Shown piece after piece: positions 1 to 10,600 of a DNA stretch of 64,000 nt. The notes under the pieces were generated by a model. The model was not told where the DNA came from. It was given only the letters and a program-made list of their open reading frames with translations, and did no database searches. Numbering within the stretch: the stretch's first letter is position 1; every line of letters starts with the position of its first letter. This DNA comes from Micropterus salmoides (taxonomy: Eukaryota; Chordata; Actinopteri; Centrarchiformes; Centrarchidae), in contig NW_024040152.1 of the NCBI RefSeq assembly GCF_014851395.1, positions 16,283,308 to 16,347,307 of the forward strand, written 5' to 3'. The translations under genes were made by a program, and so were the position numbers.

Positions 1-315
1 TGCAGTCTTATCAATTCTACCTAATATTAATATTTTCCATATTGTAATTTTAGTTTTGTCTGTTCTGTCCACTCTGTTATTTTGCATGTCTTTCTGTCCC
101 TGAAGAGGGATTTCTCCTCTTTTGCTCTTCCTGACATTTCTTCCTTTTCTTTCCTTTCGGTGCGTTTCTCCTTATACTATGGAGCAAAATCCTAACCTGT
201 TTATTGTTGTTCTAGCGTTGTTTTGTGTTACTGTATATTTTGTTACATCCATCTGTGTATTGCATTAATGTAAAAACATGCCTTGACTTCTCACAATAAA
301 ACATTTACAAAATTC
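1..315 (+). other. Probable 3' UTR end of an unidentified upstream plus-strand gene
   Basis: T-rich non-coding sequence leads to a consensus AATAAA at 295-300 in a context typical of a vertebrate transcript end. No reading frame or protein match is visible. The tail would converge on the 3' end of rab13, which comes from the other strand. In human 1q21.3 JTB is a near neighbour of RAB13, but nothing here identifies the gene. The call rests on the poly(A) hexamer and base composition only. Confidence 0.3.
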
Positions 316-387
316 ATGAACAAACTACATGTTCTGATAATGTTTTGCACCAACACACAGTCTCAAACTACAACACACTCATAATTT

Positions 388-393
388 TTTATT
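388..393 (-). terminator. rab13: Candidate poly(A) signal of rab13
   Basis: The plus-strand TTTATT reads as AATAAA on the minus strand, about 1.39 kb after the rab13 stop codon at 1782. It is the signal that would put the rab13 end next to the convergent plus-strand AATAAA at 295-300. Other minus-strand hexamers occur nearby (about 200), so the exact cleavage site is uncertain. Confidence 0.4.
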
Positions 394-1781
394 CAGCAAG
401 CGGCAGATCTGTAAACTACATACAGTCTTTTGTGGCAGGTCTAAAAAGACACAGAATGTGAAAGAAAATGTATAAAAAGTAGATACAGGAAATACAGTAC
501 GTCTGTCAGGAGCAGATGAGCGCCTATAATGAAAGCTATTTTGAATGATCTGAAATTGCCTGAACAGAAAAACTATCATGTCAGATGTAGCTAATGTGTG
601 GTCATGTTTAGTAAGAAATTTACCAGGCACTTGGGATAAAAGGCAAGACCCACTAAATCAATTCAGAATGAGGGGCATGTGAGCACTGCTGCTTTCTTCA
701 CATCCTGGCCATTCACTTGCATCACCCATCATTCTTTCATCTCTCCACTTCTCATATTGCACTTATCTCTGTTCCTATCTTCCACATTCTCATCCCATTC
801 ATATTTAAAACATTGCTTCTTTATAGCGCCAGTGTTGGTTTCAGATTCAGCTCCATAAAAACCACATCAATTAGTTTAACTGATCAACGTGAAGAGCATA
901 TTTTCAGCTTCTCATAGGATGTGTCCATGCTAGACTCAGGGTGTTTGATATCCAATTGCATCTGTGGCTGTAGATTCTGCTGAATGCGTTATAATACTGT
1001 ACACTATTGAAACATCAAAAAACTGTATTACTTTACATTTAGCCAAAATGTAAAGTTTAATGTTTCGTCTATGACATTTCTGCCATATATTTATGTGCCA
1101 CTAAAATGTGGCACTGCAAGATTGTCAATTTGCCTGTGCTGTCGATGCAATATATTACAATTAGATGAATTTCAAACAATGAACTCGAGCATTGGTAACC
1201 AAGGCGTTCTTCAGTAACTAATTTAGCAATTCTGTCCAGTATTTAAACAATTTAACATAATCTGTGAAATGCCAGTGGCCCCTTGAATTTAATGGAATGA
1301 AAAACATTTGGGTCAAAGACTACAACCAGGAGCCCGCTGTGCATGAATCAAAACTCTTCTCTCCTCCTCTGCCACTGAGCTCCTAAAAGCTACTATTGCA
1401 TGTGCTCACACATAAGAAATGAATGCAATGGTTCTGTTAAGCTGAGGTGTATTTGTTTTACATACCCAGTCCTAAAAACATCTTTTAAAAAAACAGCTAA
1501 AGTTCTCTGAAGACATTAAGCAGTGTTTTTGTAAGGATGATACTGTGGCGATAAGCCAGAGAAAGAAAAGGGCAACTATACAAATCCATACATTTTTTTC
1601 TGGCAAAGTACGCTTTTGGGGAGCAAAAGTACAAACACTGTAAAGGGAATACCAGCAGTTTATGTATAAAAGCCTATGTATGTACACCTATACCTATGCA
1701 CCAGTATGTATTTGATATTTGAGCCCACCAGATGGAGACAGTTTTTCTCCTCTGTAACATTGATGCTGGCCAGCGTCCTTT

Positions 1782-1853
1782 CTAGAGAAGAACACATTTG
1801 GAGGATTTTTTCTCTGTACTGCTGGTGATTTTCACCTCCCTGCCTGTGGGGCC
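1782..1853 (-). CDS. rab13: rab13 coding exon 8 (hypervariable tail and CVLL prenylation box)
   Basis: This 72-base exon encodes 23 residues starting [16 protein letters not shown], ends with KSSKCVLL and is followed by TAG. A Lys-rich tail followed by Cys-aliphatic-aliphatic-Leu predicts geranylgeranylation at C197 and membrane attachment. Acceptor TTTGACAG. Confidence 0.93.
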   Translation of the reverse strand, partial: GPTGREVKITSSTEKKSSKCVLL

Positions 1854-4800
1854 CTGTCAAACAAGGAAATACAGACAAAGAAACGAAATTACAGACATAT
1901 CTTACATAACATAAAGTAACAAGTCTGATTCCAGATAGGAACAAATGCTTCAGCCTGTTTCGACTTACTGGTTTCTTGCTGTTTTTCTGTAGTATGTCGC
2001 TCGCCAAAGACAGAAACGACTGAAGGAAACAGATAAATTTGTTAATACAAAAGCTAAAGTTTAATGAGGTATGAAGACAGTGTTTTTGTTAGCCCGTGGT
2101 TACGTTCTGGCTCACCTCCTCCACGTTAATGCTGGACTTTGCACTGGTTTCAAAGAATCTGATGCCGTGATCTTTTGCCAACTGTCAACAACAGACACAG
2201 ATCTGATTACATTAGGTCAGGATATGGGTAATAACCACTTCCTGCTTCTTATCTCAAGTGAATGTGAGACGGGCATATCAAAAACATGCATGACCCACTC
2301 AGTCCTTCCTCAAACAACCACTCCCTCTAACATTTTAAAAAGCAGAAAAAAAGTTTTAACTTCTATTGTATCTTCCTCACAGTGAAACCTTTGACTGTTA
2401 CGGATGCATCCAAATTTCATCAGAATAAGAATTTTCTGTTAGGGTCATCTCACCTTTTCTCCTGTCTCCTTGGCAACTTTCCGCTTGGCTTCAATGTCAC
2501 ACTTATTACCTAGTAACATTCGACTGACCCCGGCTGATGCATTCTGGGAAAGAGGGAATGCAGTGAATTGATTAGGCAAAGCCTAGTTCTTTTCCATAAG
2601 AATGCCTGCTTAGCGGAGAGTACACATATGGATAGATCAAAGTCAAGGACAGCACATCTTTTAGCAGGAAAACTCTCTCTATATTAAAGACTAAGATCCT
2701 CACAGATATGATTAAATAAAGTGGTTTGCATATTTTGTTTCAGTTTTGATGAGACAGTAGAGGATTCTCTGTCTGAATGCTTTCAGATTTCCTTTCTATT
2801 ACGACCTTGCATTTCAACCAAATATAATAGAAAGGATGAACGCAAACATTTAATTCAAAACCCTCTTTGTTAAAGGGTTAGTTCATCTAGTAGTATCTAC
2901 ATTTCTTTACTTTATCAATGACTGTTACATACAATTGAAAGTTGTTAAATGAGAAAGAATCACACACACACTGATGGTCACTTGTCCTCAGTCTATTAAT
3001 GTTGTTTAGTTTTTTAATCTTGATCAGGAAAATTTATTTTACCTGATCAAAACATCATTAATAAAGTTTCAATTGGAGTCCTTGTAGAATAGTTCAATAT
3101 CATAATACTGTAATTGCAACATCCTTCGGTTCGATTCTGGGTGGGAACCTTTGCTGCATGTCATTCTCCTTCTCGCTTTCTCCTCTTGTTTAATGTCACT
3201 ACTCAGCTGCCCACTATTGATTAAAGCCAATTCCTTAAAAAATGTTTAAGTTTTTAAAAATAACAATTGACAGACAGTGTTTGGGATTCTTTGGTTCCTA
3301 CTCAGTGAAGCGATATCTGCCCTGAAACTGAAAAAAAAAGTCTCTCTGGAAACAATGTCCCAGTTCCTTGTGATAAGATAACACACAAACCTTAATGTGA
3401 ACAGTTTTCATCGTGGGCTATTTCCTAAGGCTGAGATGTTTAGTTGACTGATTGATAAGCCAACATACTGAATGCTAATCTGCAGCTACTTTGATAATCA
3501 ATTAATCATTTAAATAATTAATCAAGCAAAACTGCCGACAAATGTAAGTATCTGCTGCTTTTCTATCATTGTAAACTAAATATATTTGTGTTTTGGATTG
3601 CTAATCAAACAAATAAAGGCATTTGAAGACGCCACCTGGTATCGGGAATACTTGGGTATTTTCATCATTTTCTGGCATTTTATATACAAAGCAATAATTA
3701 ATTAATCAAGAAAATTAGCGGCAGGTTAATCAATAATAGCTAGTAGCTCAGTTCAAAGACATTTGAGTGAAAACTAGGGGTAAGAAGGGAAATAAACCTT
3801 TGTGTGATTTGGGTGAACTGACCCTTTAAAGCCAGCAGTTGTGCAATATCCCTGCTTTGTTGTTGCAGTGAGCAAATGCCCGTTCTTATGACTAACACGT
3901 ATCCAGTCGACTAAGCACTATTTCGAAGTCTTTCCTGGTAATCTTTGCCACGGCCTAGTGGAAACAGTCTCACTCACTTCTTTGATGCTCTTCATCCAGT
4001 TCTGAATGTTTTCGAAGGACTTCTCGTCCGTGATGTCGTACACTAGGATGATGCCCTGGCGCAGAGCGAGGGGAGAGACAAAGAGAGGGGATTTAAGGAG
4101 TCAGTGAAAGGTACAGAGCGAGCACAAAAGGGGGCAGTGATGTCAGCCTGATTATCCAGTCTGCTTGTTCTGTAGGCGTCCTGTGCTCACCATGGCTCCT
4201 CTGTAGTAGGCTGTCGTAATGGTCTTGAACCTCTCCTGCCCTGCGGTGTCCCTGCACAAAGCACACACAAAAACATGTGGAGTAATATCTTGCAACTTTA
4301 AACTTTAAAATACAACTGTGGTCAAAGGAAAGACTGCAGGACGGCGCTTTTAATGTGTAGTTTACACTGCTATAGGAAGCTGAATTTGTGTTGCAGTAAC
4401 TCTGTGTGATGGATACTTGGACTATAAACCCTGTCATGAAGTCCTGATTTGGAGAACAAGAAGGAGGTTCCTCTTTCCTGAGCCAGAGGCCGGCAAGAGA
4501 ACAGAGGAACACAACTCAACGTATTACTCTGCGTTATTTGCTTCAGTGAATCACAAAACAAAGCATTTCCACGCAAGCAGCAACTAAGTGTCATCCCTTA
4601 CCAGACTTGTAGTTTTATTTTCTTTCCATCCACTTCAATGGTTTTTACTTTAAAGTCGATGCCTGGGAGACAAAGAGCAAGGAGGGTGGGAGGGTAGAGA
4701 ATGAGTTAAATACCTCAGATATGGACTAAAATTAACCCCACCAACATTGCAGAATATATAGGTCACCCTCACAAGGCTGGAGACTGATTCATGGCCATTC

Positions 4801-5486
4801 CCACAGTGAGTTTGCCCCCTCAGTGACCCCCCATCCACAAACAGACATAAAGTAAAGAATGCATAGACACACTGTCTTTAAGTGCCGGATAGACAAGCTG
4901 ACAGACAGATAGACAGTAAGGAGGCAGAAGAGGTGGGGGGTTGTACTGTAAAAGAAAAAATGCCAGAAAGCCAACTATTCTTCTGGGAACGGAGAGATGG
5001 TAAAAGAGATAGGAATGAGGGTGGGTGGACCTTCTGAGAGCCAAGTGAGAGGAATGAGATCTGAGGGAGAGATGGGGGGGAAGAGGGTCAGGGAAGAAAC
5101 AGCACACACATTCAACAAGAGGAGGGAAAAAAGGAACCAGATATGAGATGGAAGAAAAGAGATAAAAAGAGAGAGCAGGGACTAGTTCAGGCATGAAATC
5201 AGTCTGACAAACCAGTTCTACAGTGTTGGGCATCAAACAGAGGAAGAATGAAATGCCATCATTCAGCAAACATTTGTCTTATGGTTTCACAGAAGGCCAG
5301 TCATGAGCTGGTGCAGACATGTCGTAGATTACAAGGCAAACATTTCACTGTTAACAACGTACCGATGGTGGAAATGTATGTGGAGTTGAAATTGTCCTCG
5401 GCTAAACGAATGATCAGACATGTTTTGCCCACTCCGCTGTCCCCGATGAGTAACAATTTGAAAAGAAAATCGTACTTTTTCGCCAT
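1782..5486 (-). CDS. rab13: Rab13 small GTPase, complete gene (8 coding exons, 200 aa)
   Basis: Coding exons, in transcript order: 5486-5363, 4662-4602, 4251-4191, 4055-3978, 2543-2454, 2181-2116, 2019-1969 and 1853-1782. Every junction has AG/GT ends, and the 603 coding bases stay in frame to a TAG. Rab13 is a Rab8/10-group GTPase that directs vesicles to tight junctions and the plasma membrane. Visible motifs are the P-loop GDSGVGKT (residues 15-22), switch I with T40, the DTAGQE box (63-68) with catalytic Q67, NKCD (121-124), ETSAK (149-153) and a C-terminal CVLL box at 197-200. The CVLL box is the single-cysteine geranylgeranylation signal expected of Rab8/Rab13 and unlike the double-cysteine tail of most Rabs. 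The CLIIR.AEDNFN.TYISTIG stretch favours Rab13 over Rab8 or Rab10. Residue 28 is Leu where the Rab8/10/13 proteins I recall have Phe. The 61, 61, 78, 90, 66 and 51 base internal exons fit the Rab8/13 gene structure. The gene lies head-to-head with rps27. Confidence 0.95.
1969..2019 (-). CDS. rab13: rab13 coding exon 7 (helix 5)
   Basis: A 51-base in-phase exon encoding [17 protein letters not shown], the final helix of the G domain and the start of the variable tail. Acceptor CCTTCAG, donor CCA|GTAAGT. Confidence 0.92.
2116..2181 (-). CDS. rab13: rab13 coding exon 6 (ETSAK motif)
   Basis: A 66-base in-phase exon for residues 139-160, with [23 protein letters not shown] at 149-153 is the last guanine-binding motif. 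Acceptor TTGACAG, donor GAG|GTGAGC. Confidence 0.94.
2454..2543 (-). CDS. rab13: rab13 coding exon 5 (NKxD guanine-specificity motif)
   Basis: A 90-base in-phase exon for residues 109-138. It contains [20 protein letters not shown], and its NKCD at 121-124 contacts the guanine base. Acceptor TTTCCCAG, donor AAG|GTGAGA. Confidence 0.95.
3085..3248 (+). repeat. tRNA-derived SINE, degenerate copy in rab13 intron 4
   Basis: A tRNA B-box-like GGTTCGATTCT near 3127 is followed by a 'CCTTTGCTGCATGTCAT' stretch and a 'TTAAAGCCAATTCCTTAAAAAA' tail. This layout is that of common fish tRNA-related SINEs. The A-box end is eroded. Identification is from remembered family layout, not a database match. Confidence 0.55.
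3430..3745. repeat. AT-rich dispersed repeat in rab13 intron 4
   Basis: Sequence built around repeated TTAATCAATTAATC-like blocks with 'TTTTCTGGCATTTTATATAC' in the middle. A related but shorter version lies at about 10630-10905 (GATTAATCGATAATGAAAAT). It looks like a non-autonomous dispersed repeat. The class is not determined. Confidence 0.4.
3978..4055 (-). CDS. rab13: rab13 coding exon 4
   Basis: A 78-base in-phase exon for residues 83-108, starting [20 protein letters not shown]. The 'YDIT..KSF.NI..W' pattern is the Rab family strand 4 and helix 3. Donor GAA|GTGAGT. Confidence 0.95.
4191..4251 (-). CDS. rab13: rab13 coding exon 3 (switch II)
   Basis: A 61-base exon that completes W62 and encodes [20 protein letters not shown]. 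It carries the catalytic glutamine Q67, where Q67L is the standard GTP-locked mutation in the family. Acceptor TGTGCAG, donor ATG|GTGAGC. Confidence 0.95.
4602..4662 (-). CDS. rab13: rab13 coding exon 2 (effector-binding strand)
   Basis: A 61-base exon encoding [20 protein letters not shown], the inter-switch strand pair that Rab effectors read. The acceptor is TCTCCCAG and the donor TG|GTAAGG. Codons are split at both ends, and both join correctly with the neighbouring exons. Confidence 0.94.
5363..5486 (-). CDS. rab13: rab13 coding exon 1 (start, P-loop, switch I)
   Basis: This exon encodes residues 1-41 and the first base of Gly42. It holds the start [20 protein letters not shown], the phosphate-binding Lys21 and the switch I threonine T40. 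The donor is G|GTACGT. The start is fixed by the conserved MAK N-terminus of the family. Confidence 0.95.
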
Positions 5487-6585
5487 AGTTGGAGCTGTTC
5501 TTCAAAGTTTAAAAGGAGAAAAGTCGGGGTTGTCCCTTTCTGGACGTATAGGCCTACTTTTCATCGACTTCGGTCTTCAAATCTTGATTGTGATTCAAAT
5601 GAAGCAGGCTTAAAAATAAAGTAAAATAAAGATTGCTCCATGTAACGAGTGGATGCTCTTTTTCTTTTTTTCCCCTCTCAGACTTGTCACCGGTAAATTC
5701 CGATCCCCCTCTGTGCCTCTGTGCTCCGTTTGGACTGCGCTGGATAAAGAAATAGGCCTACACTCCATCCAAAGTTAGATAAAGTGCCACCAACTCTATT
5801 CAAGATCCATTTTGCTTTCATCAACGTACCAGGGAGTCCGGGGTGGCTACGTGTTTTTTTCTGCCTCCCCCCCAAAAAACTTGCCGTCGGCCTAGATCCC
5901 AGATCCGCTGAAAGGCTACGTCGTGTGGGAGTGCTTCATGAGAGTAGGTAAAGACTCAGACCTGCAGGCACCCGGCACGAACAAAAGATGGCGCCGTTTG
6001 ATCAGAAAACGAATAACGGTCCGTAACCATAAACTACAACTTTATTGAAATACATTAATTACAAAAACAAACCACCAGTGGCATCATCCTGGTGCGCCAT
6101 TTCTATTATCTCAGGTTCATTGTTTCTTTATTCCTTTGATGGAAAGTTTGTAGTCTATAACCTGAGCCTTATTGCCAAGTAGTTATTTTAATGTTCGTGT
6201 GTAAGACAGTTTTAATTGGTACATTAAGAGACCATTTGTAATGGCTAATTACTCCGTTTTATTGGTAACCTTGATTACTTCTCAACTCGCATTGTTTACC
6301 AAACTAAAGCTCACATCACATAGCCTACATGGGTCATAGTAGGCTATGTGGACACATTTCAAGTCATATTTAACATGTAGGCTAATCCAAAACTAACATA
6401 CCAAAGGTAAACAAAATATGTAGACAGGAGAGTCTACTGACTTTTGTTTTTCAATCATTAAACAGGAGCAATTAAAATAAAACAAAATATTCAGGTTAGC
6501 AAATGAATCACATTGATGCAACTTTATCTGCTCAACATCTATGCCCCCCTGCAGTAACAGATTGCCCCCCTGTGGTGCCGCCCCC

Positions 6586-6602
6586 CAGTTTGAGAACCAC
6601 TG
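6586..6602 (-). repeat. hAT-like terminal inverted repeat (one end only)
   Basis: On the minus strand this reads CAGTGGTTCTCAAACTG, the canonical opening of many vertebrate hAT transposons, followed inward by a G-rich stretch with GGGGGGC repeats (6544-6590). I could not find the partner terminus at lower coordinates, so this is a truncated or eroded non-autonomous copy. Confidence 0.5.
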
Positions 6603-6917
6603 CCTTTGCAATCAGTAGCCTACAGTATGACATTAGGCTATGCCTTAATAATGTAAATTATTAGCTACATTAAAATTCCCCTTCAGATATGTTACAAAGT
6701 AAAACTTATCCCAGGTGATCTGCATATTTATTTCACTGGCTGGTTTTACAAGTAGGCCTAGGCCTAGGTTATCTCTCAGTCTCTGTGGAGTGAAAAAAAT
6801 ATTTTAAAATAATCTCCCATAGCTTATATTTTCTGGCGGTTAGTGAGAAGAGTAAAGAGTTTACTCTGCACTCTGGTTAGTCCAAAGATGTATGGATGGA
6901 GAGCGTCATAATAACAT

Positions 6918-7204
6918 CCATCCATCCATCCATCGTCAACCGCTTATCCTGCGTAGGCCTACAGGGTCGCGGGGGGCTGGAGCCAATCACAGCTGACATT
7001 GGGCGAAAGGCGGGGTACACCCAAGACAGGTCACCAGTCCATCGCAGGGCCACACGCTCACTCTCACATTCACACCTAAGGACAATTTTAGAGGCACCAA
7101 TTAGTCCGGATGTCTTTGGATGGTGGGAGGAAGCCGGAGCAACCGGACAGAACCCACGCGGACACAGGAAGAACATGCAAACTCCTCACAGAAAAGCCGG
7201 GGCA
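6918..7204 (-). mobile_element. Short retroposon copy A with 13-bp target-site duplication
   Basis: A 287-base insert flanked by perfect direct repeats GTCATAATAACAT at 6905-6917 and 7205-7217. On the minus strand it runs from 'TTCTGTGAGGAGTTTGCATG' through a GGAGGAAGCCGGAG-type block and ends '...GGATAAGCGGTTGACGATGGATGG'. The short GATG tail and the duplication point to insertion by a non-LTR reverse transcriptase. The tail resembles those of RTE-clade (Rex3-like) fish elements; this assignment is from memory. Copies B (30842) and C (42062) share the terminal part. Confidence 0.75.
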
Positions 7205-7609
7205 GTCATAATAACATTTTATTTGTAATTGGGAAATTTCATTTAAAAACAAACTCATTTACATTTACATGTTAATTTGGAGTACCAGTATCTGGACAAA
7301 TAACTAACCATTGCTCTGGACATTTAAATGCTACATAAAAATGAAATAAAACATATTCAAAAGCTACTATTTGGTGTTTCATAACCAAACGCGGATTTTT
7401 TGTAGGCCTACTAAATTTAACTTGTATTTAATGTCCAGTAACATAAATATGTTTCATTTTCATAAATATTTTTATTTTATTTTATCTAACAGGTAGCTGA
7501 TTGTAAACACCCACTAATACCCAATACCCCAAGAAAACAACGGTTATTAAAAAAATAAAAAACAATAATCTTCCGTCTTCCTACCTCCGGGTTTGCCTCA
7601 GCCAGAAGT

Positions 7610-7641
7610 TTCCGGTGCGTCGTCAGTATGATCTTCCGGTG
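7610..7641 (+). promoter_or_regulatory. rps27: Twin ETS-type sites immediately upstream of rps27
   Basis: Two TTCCGGTG motifs, at 7610-7617 and 7634-7641, sit within 55 bases of the start codon, after the pyrimidine-rich run TTCCGTCTTCCTACCTCC at 7571-7588. CTTCCGG is the core of ETS/GABP sites that are common in vertebrate ribosomal protein promoters. The exact start and the 5' terminal oligopyrimidine tract cannot be fixed by reading. Confidence 0.45.
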
Positions 7642-7660
7642 AGCGCCCAGACACGCAGAC

Positions 7661-7666
7661 ATGCCT
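7661..7666 (+). CDS. rps27: rps27 coding exon 1 (Met-Pro)
   Basis: ATGCCT is followed by the donor GTAAGTATC. The next exon opens with CTCGCAAAG, which restores the family start MPLAK. This exon is only six coding bases and is identified by splice logic and protein conservation. Confidence 0.92.
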
Positions 7667-10600
7667 GTAAGTATCACTACGGATTTTATAGTTACCATCA
7701 ATCGTTAAAAAGTGTTTTGACGGAGGGGGATAATTACGTTTTAAAATAGTGTTTTGTTTCTGCCCGAGTCTACGTTATTACGTTGCCGTAAATGTAAATG
7801 TAAAGATGTTAAAACGGACGCAATATGGCGAAGCACGTGTACAACAAAGAAGGACTGCTCCCTTTCTGGCCCTTGTCACATGTTGGGTTTTTTGGAGGGC
7901 AGAAACTCAACATTTTAACATATATTGGGTCGTGATTGCTCTAAAAATATTTTAATCCAGTTCTCTTGAATACTTTTACGTTCCTGTTATCATATTAACT
8001 TTACCTCTCATTTAAAAACTAAACAGATCTCGACCTTTGCCTCCTCTATTAATCATGCTGTAAAGTTGGCAACTCATCCAGAACTGAAATGATTCTTTAT
8101 TTTACAGTGAGACTTTAATAAATTCGTTTGTGTTTCACTGTGGTTTCTTTTCAGCTCGCAAAGGATCTGTTGCACCCTAGCCCCGAGGAGGAAAAGAGGA
8201 GACACAAGAAAAAACGTCTTGTACAGTGTCCCAATTCCTATTTTATGGATGTGAAATGTCCAGGTCTGTTTTTAGATTATTTAACAAGAGGGAGAAATGA
8301 GCAAACTACACATAAGTAGTACAACATCATATTAAAGTAGTAGAACTTGACTATTGAGACTGAGACAAATGAACTGAAGTAAAAAAATGTTTTTAAAAAA
8401 GTACACTTACGGTTATTAAATAATTGTATTTATGTAATGCATTGAACTTATATTTATCTAACTTATACATACACGTATCAAAAGTATTTGCCTTTATGTG
8501 TTGCCCTTTCATTGTTCCCTTAGTGATTGGGGTGTCAAATAAGGCATACAGTGACACTTGTGGCTGTCTGGAAAATTAGTTTCAAGTGACTTCTTTACAC
8601 AAACAGCTGCAAGGACACATCAGTTGTCGAGTACATTTGATCATGCAGTGGTTATGGTGGCTGTCTGTTATAAGTGTAACAGTCATGGCCGTCCCAGCCA
8701 ATGATTTTTATGTGTGTGCAGGTTGCTACAAGATCACCACAGTGTTCAGTCACGCTCAGACCGTAGTGCTGTGTGTCGGCTGTTCCACAGTCCTCTGCCA
8801 GCCTACAGGAGGAAAAGCTCGCCTCACAGAAGGTACAGGAAAACCAGCATGTGCAGTGTTTCATTTTCTGTGGTTTATTTGACTGTAGAAATGTGATACA
8901 TGTTTTCGTAATAAACAGGTTAAACTGGCCGCGACTACGGCAAGAGAGACAGAAACAGAAATGAATATAATTATATTTAGAAATAATTAAACCTGAACAT
9001 TTGGTTGTGATCAGTTAGAAGAACCTCCCTGTACAATACCTCCACCTGACACCTAGATATTTGCCTTTGTGTTGCCCTTTCATTGTATTCCTCATGAACA
9101 GGGTGTCAACTAAGGCATACAGTGACTCTCGTGGTCGTGACAGAAATTAATCATCCTTGATCCATTTCTACACAGTCAGCTGCGAGCACAAATGCCTTTT
9201 CATTCAGACATTTGTTTAGGCTGTTTAGAGCAAGTACAACAGAAAGTAGTTTCAGAACAGCAAATCTGTTATTTCTGATAAAACGTGCAGGAATTGCTTC
9301 AGCGGGCATTGAAGACCTGATGATAACACTGTGCATATTATGTTAGTGAATTGGTTGCGCTCAAGGTTTGCTTTTACTCTCAATGTCCCAAACACAATCC
9401 TGTGCTCTGCTGCCTTTGTAACAAAGGGCTTCTCAATGCACTCTGCTTTGAGTTACTATGGGTTACCTTGGCACAAAAAAACAAACTTGTTTGGAGGGTG
9501 ATTTAGTCTTTGAAAAGGCAGATAGAAACATGAGTTTTAGTGTTGTCTTATGTTATATCCCTGTCAGTTTTTAGTAAGCCAGTTTGTACACCATCCCTGT
9601 TGTATTGACTGGCTTTGCACTGTTGCTGCACCACGACTACCTCAAGTGTTTTCCTCAACAGTTTTACACTTTCGCCAGTTTATTAGTTACATCTTGCTAA
9701 AATAATGTGCTCCAAAGCTTGGTCCACACTGCCTACGCCTACCTCTGCGTGATGGATACCTCTGTGAACTGTAAGCACCATCTTTCCACACAGAGTTTGC
9801 CTTAATTTAAATACAATACAATAAAAGCCATGTTACCAAATGAAGGGATTCTGTCAAACACTAGAGGGCTATTAATATGACAGGATACAGGAAGTGTTTT
9901 TTTTTTTTTTCCATGTCTGTGACATTCTACAGATAGTCATTGAAAGGTTTAATGTTTCAGGTATGATGTCGATATGACTGTCAACAGATCCATTTTTGTT
10001 GAGAACCATGTAGGTCTCTTGCTGGAATAAAATAGGTGAGAAGCCGAATCTGTAGATGAAGTGCTAAACTGGTAAAGGTTCAGTGTGTGAGGGTTGCGAA
10101 TTGCAGCCAGTCGTTCTCGGTGCATTCACATGCTCCTCGGGTGGTCCCATTTCTCCAGCTGTGAAGTCGTTCTGGCGACTTCTGTGTGTGGAATCAACAT
10201 GGATGCTACAACAAAGATGTGTTGGATTGGCATTATCGGAGCATATAAACAACATACAGAAGCTACGGTGGACTCCATCTGTCCAAATTTCTCTTTATCC
10301 AACTTCTAATAAACGTTACTTGTTCTTCTCCTTTGTACATATTCAACGTAGTGAAGAAACACGCATTGAAGAGCCGTTTGTCCACTTGGGTTACTGTAGA
10401 AACATGGTGATATCCATGTAAGAGGACCCACGGGGGTTGTGAGTGTGTAGACAGAAATGGCTCGTTTTAATTTAATAAAAACATAACGGTTCATTATATA
10501 AGGTCTTTAAACACAACTGAAAATATAGTTATGTACAGTATATTGCATAGATCCCCCTAAATATTACACACTGAACCTTTAACATGGGCGCTGAAATGAA

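Larger units (their letters stand above)
5487..7632. promoter_or_regulatory. Shared upstream region of divergent rab13 and rps27
   Basis: The two genes start 2.17 kb apart and point away from each other. On the rab13 side there is a GC-richer patch at 5880-6000 with AAGATGGCGCC at 5985-5995, a good YY1-type site, which may mark the rab13 transcript start region. Most of the rest is taken up by a hAT-like terminus (6586-6602) and a retroposon copy (6918-7204). No coding exon is seen. Confidence 0.4.

Noticed and set aside
940..960. TGTTTGATATCCAATTG, considered as a miR-190-type sequence because of 1q21.3 synteny
   Set aside because: The seed region and hairpin partner are absent.
3105..3140. 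B-box-like GGTTCGATTCT as a tRNA gene
   Set aside because: No cloverleaf can be drawn; the downstream sequence and A-rich tail fit a SINE.
4820..5269. 149-codon minus-strand frame inside rab13
   Set aside because: It lies in intron 1 on a purine/pyrimidine tract; low-complexity composition and no protein family pattern.
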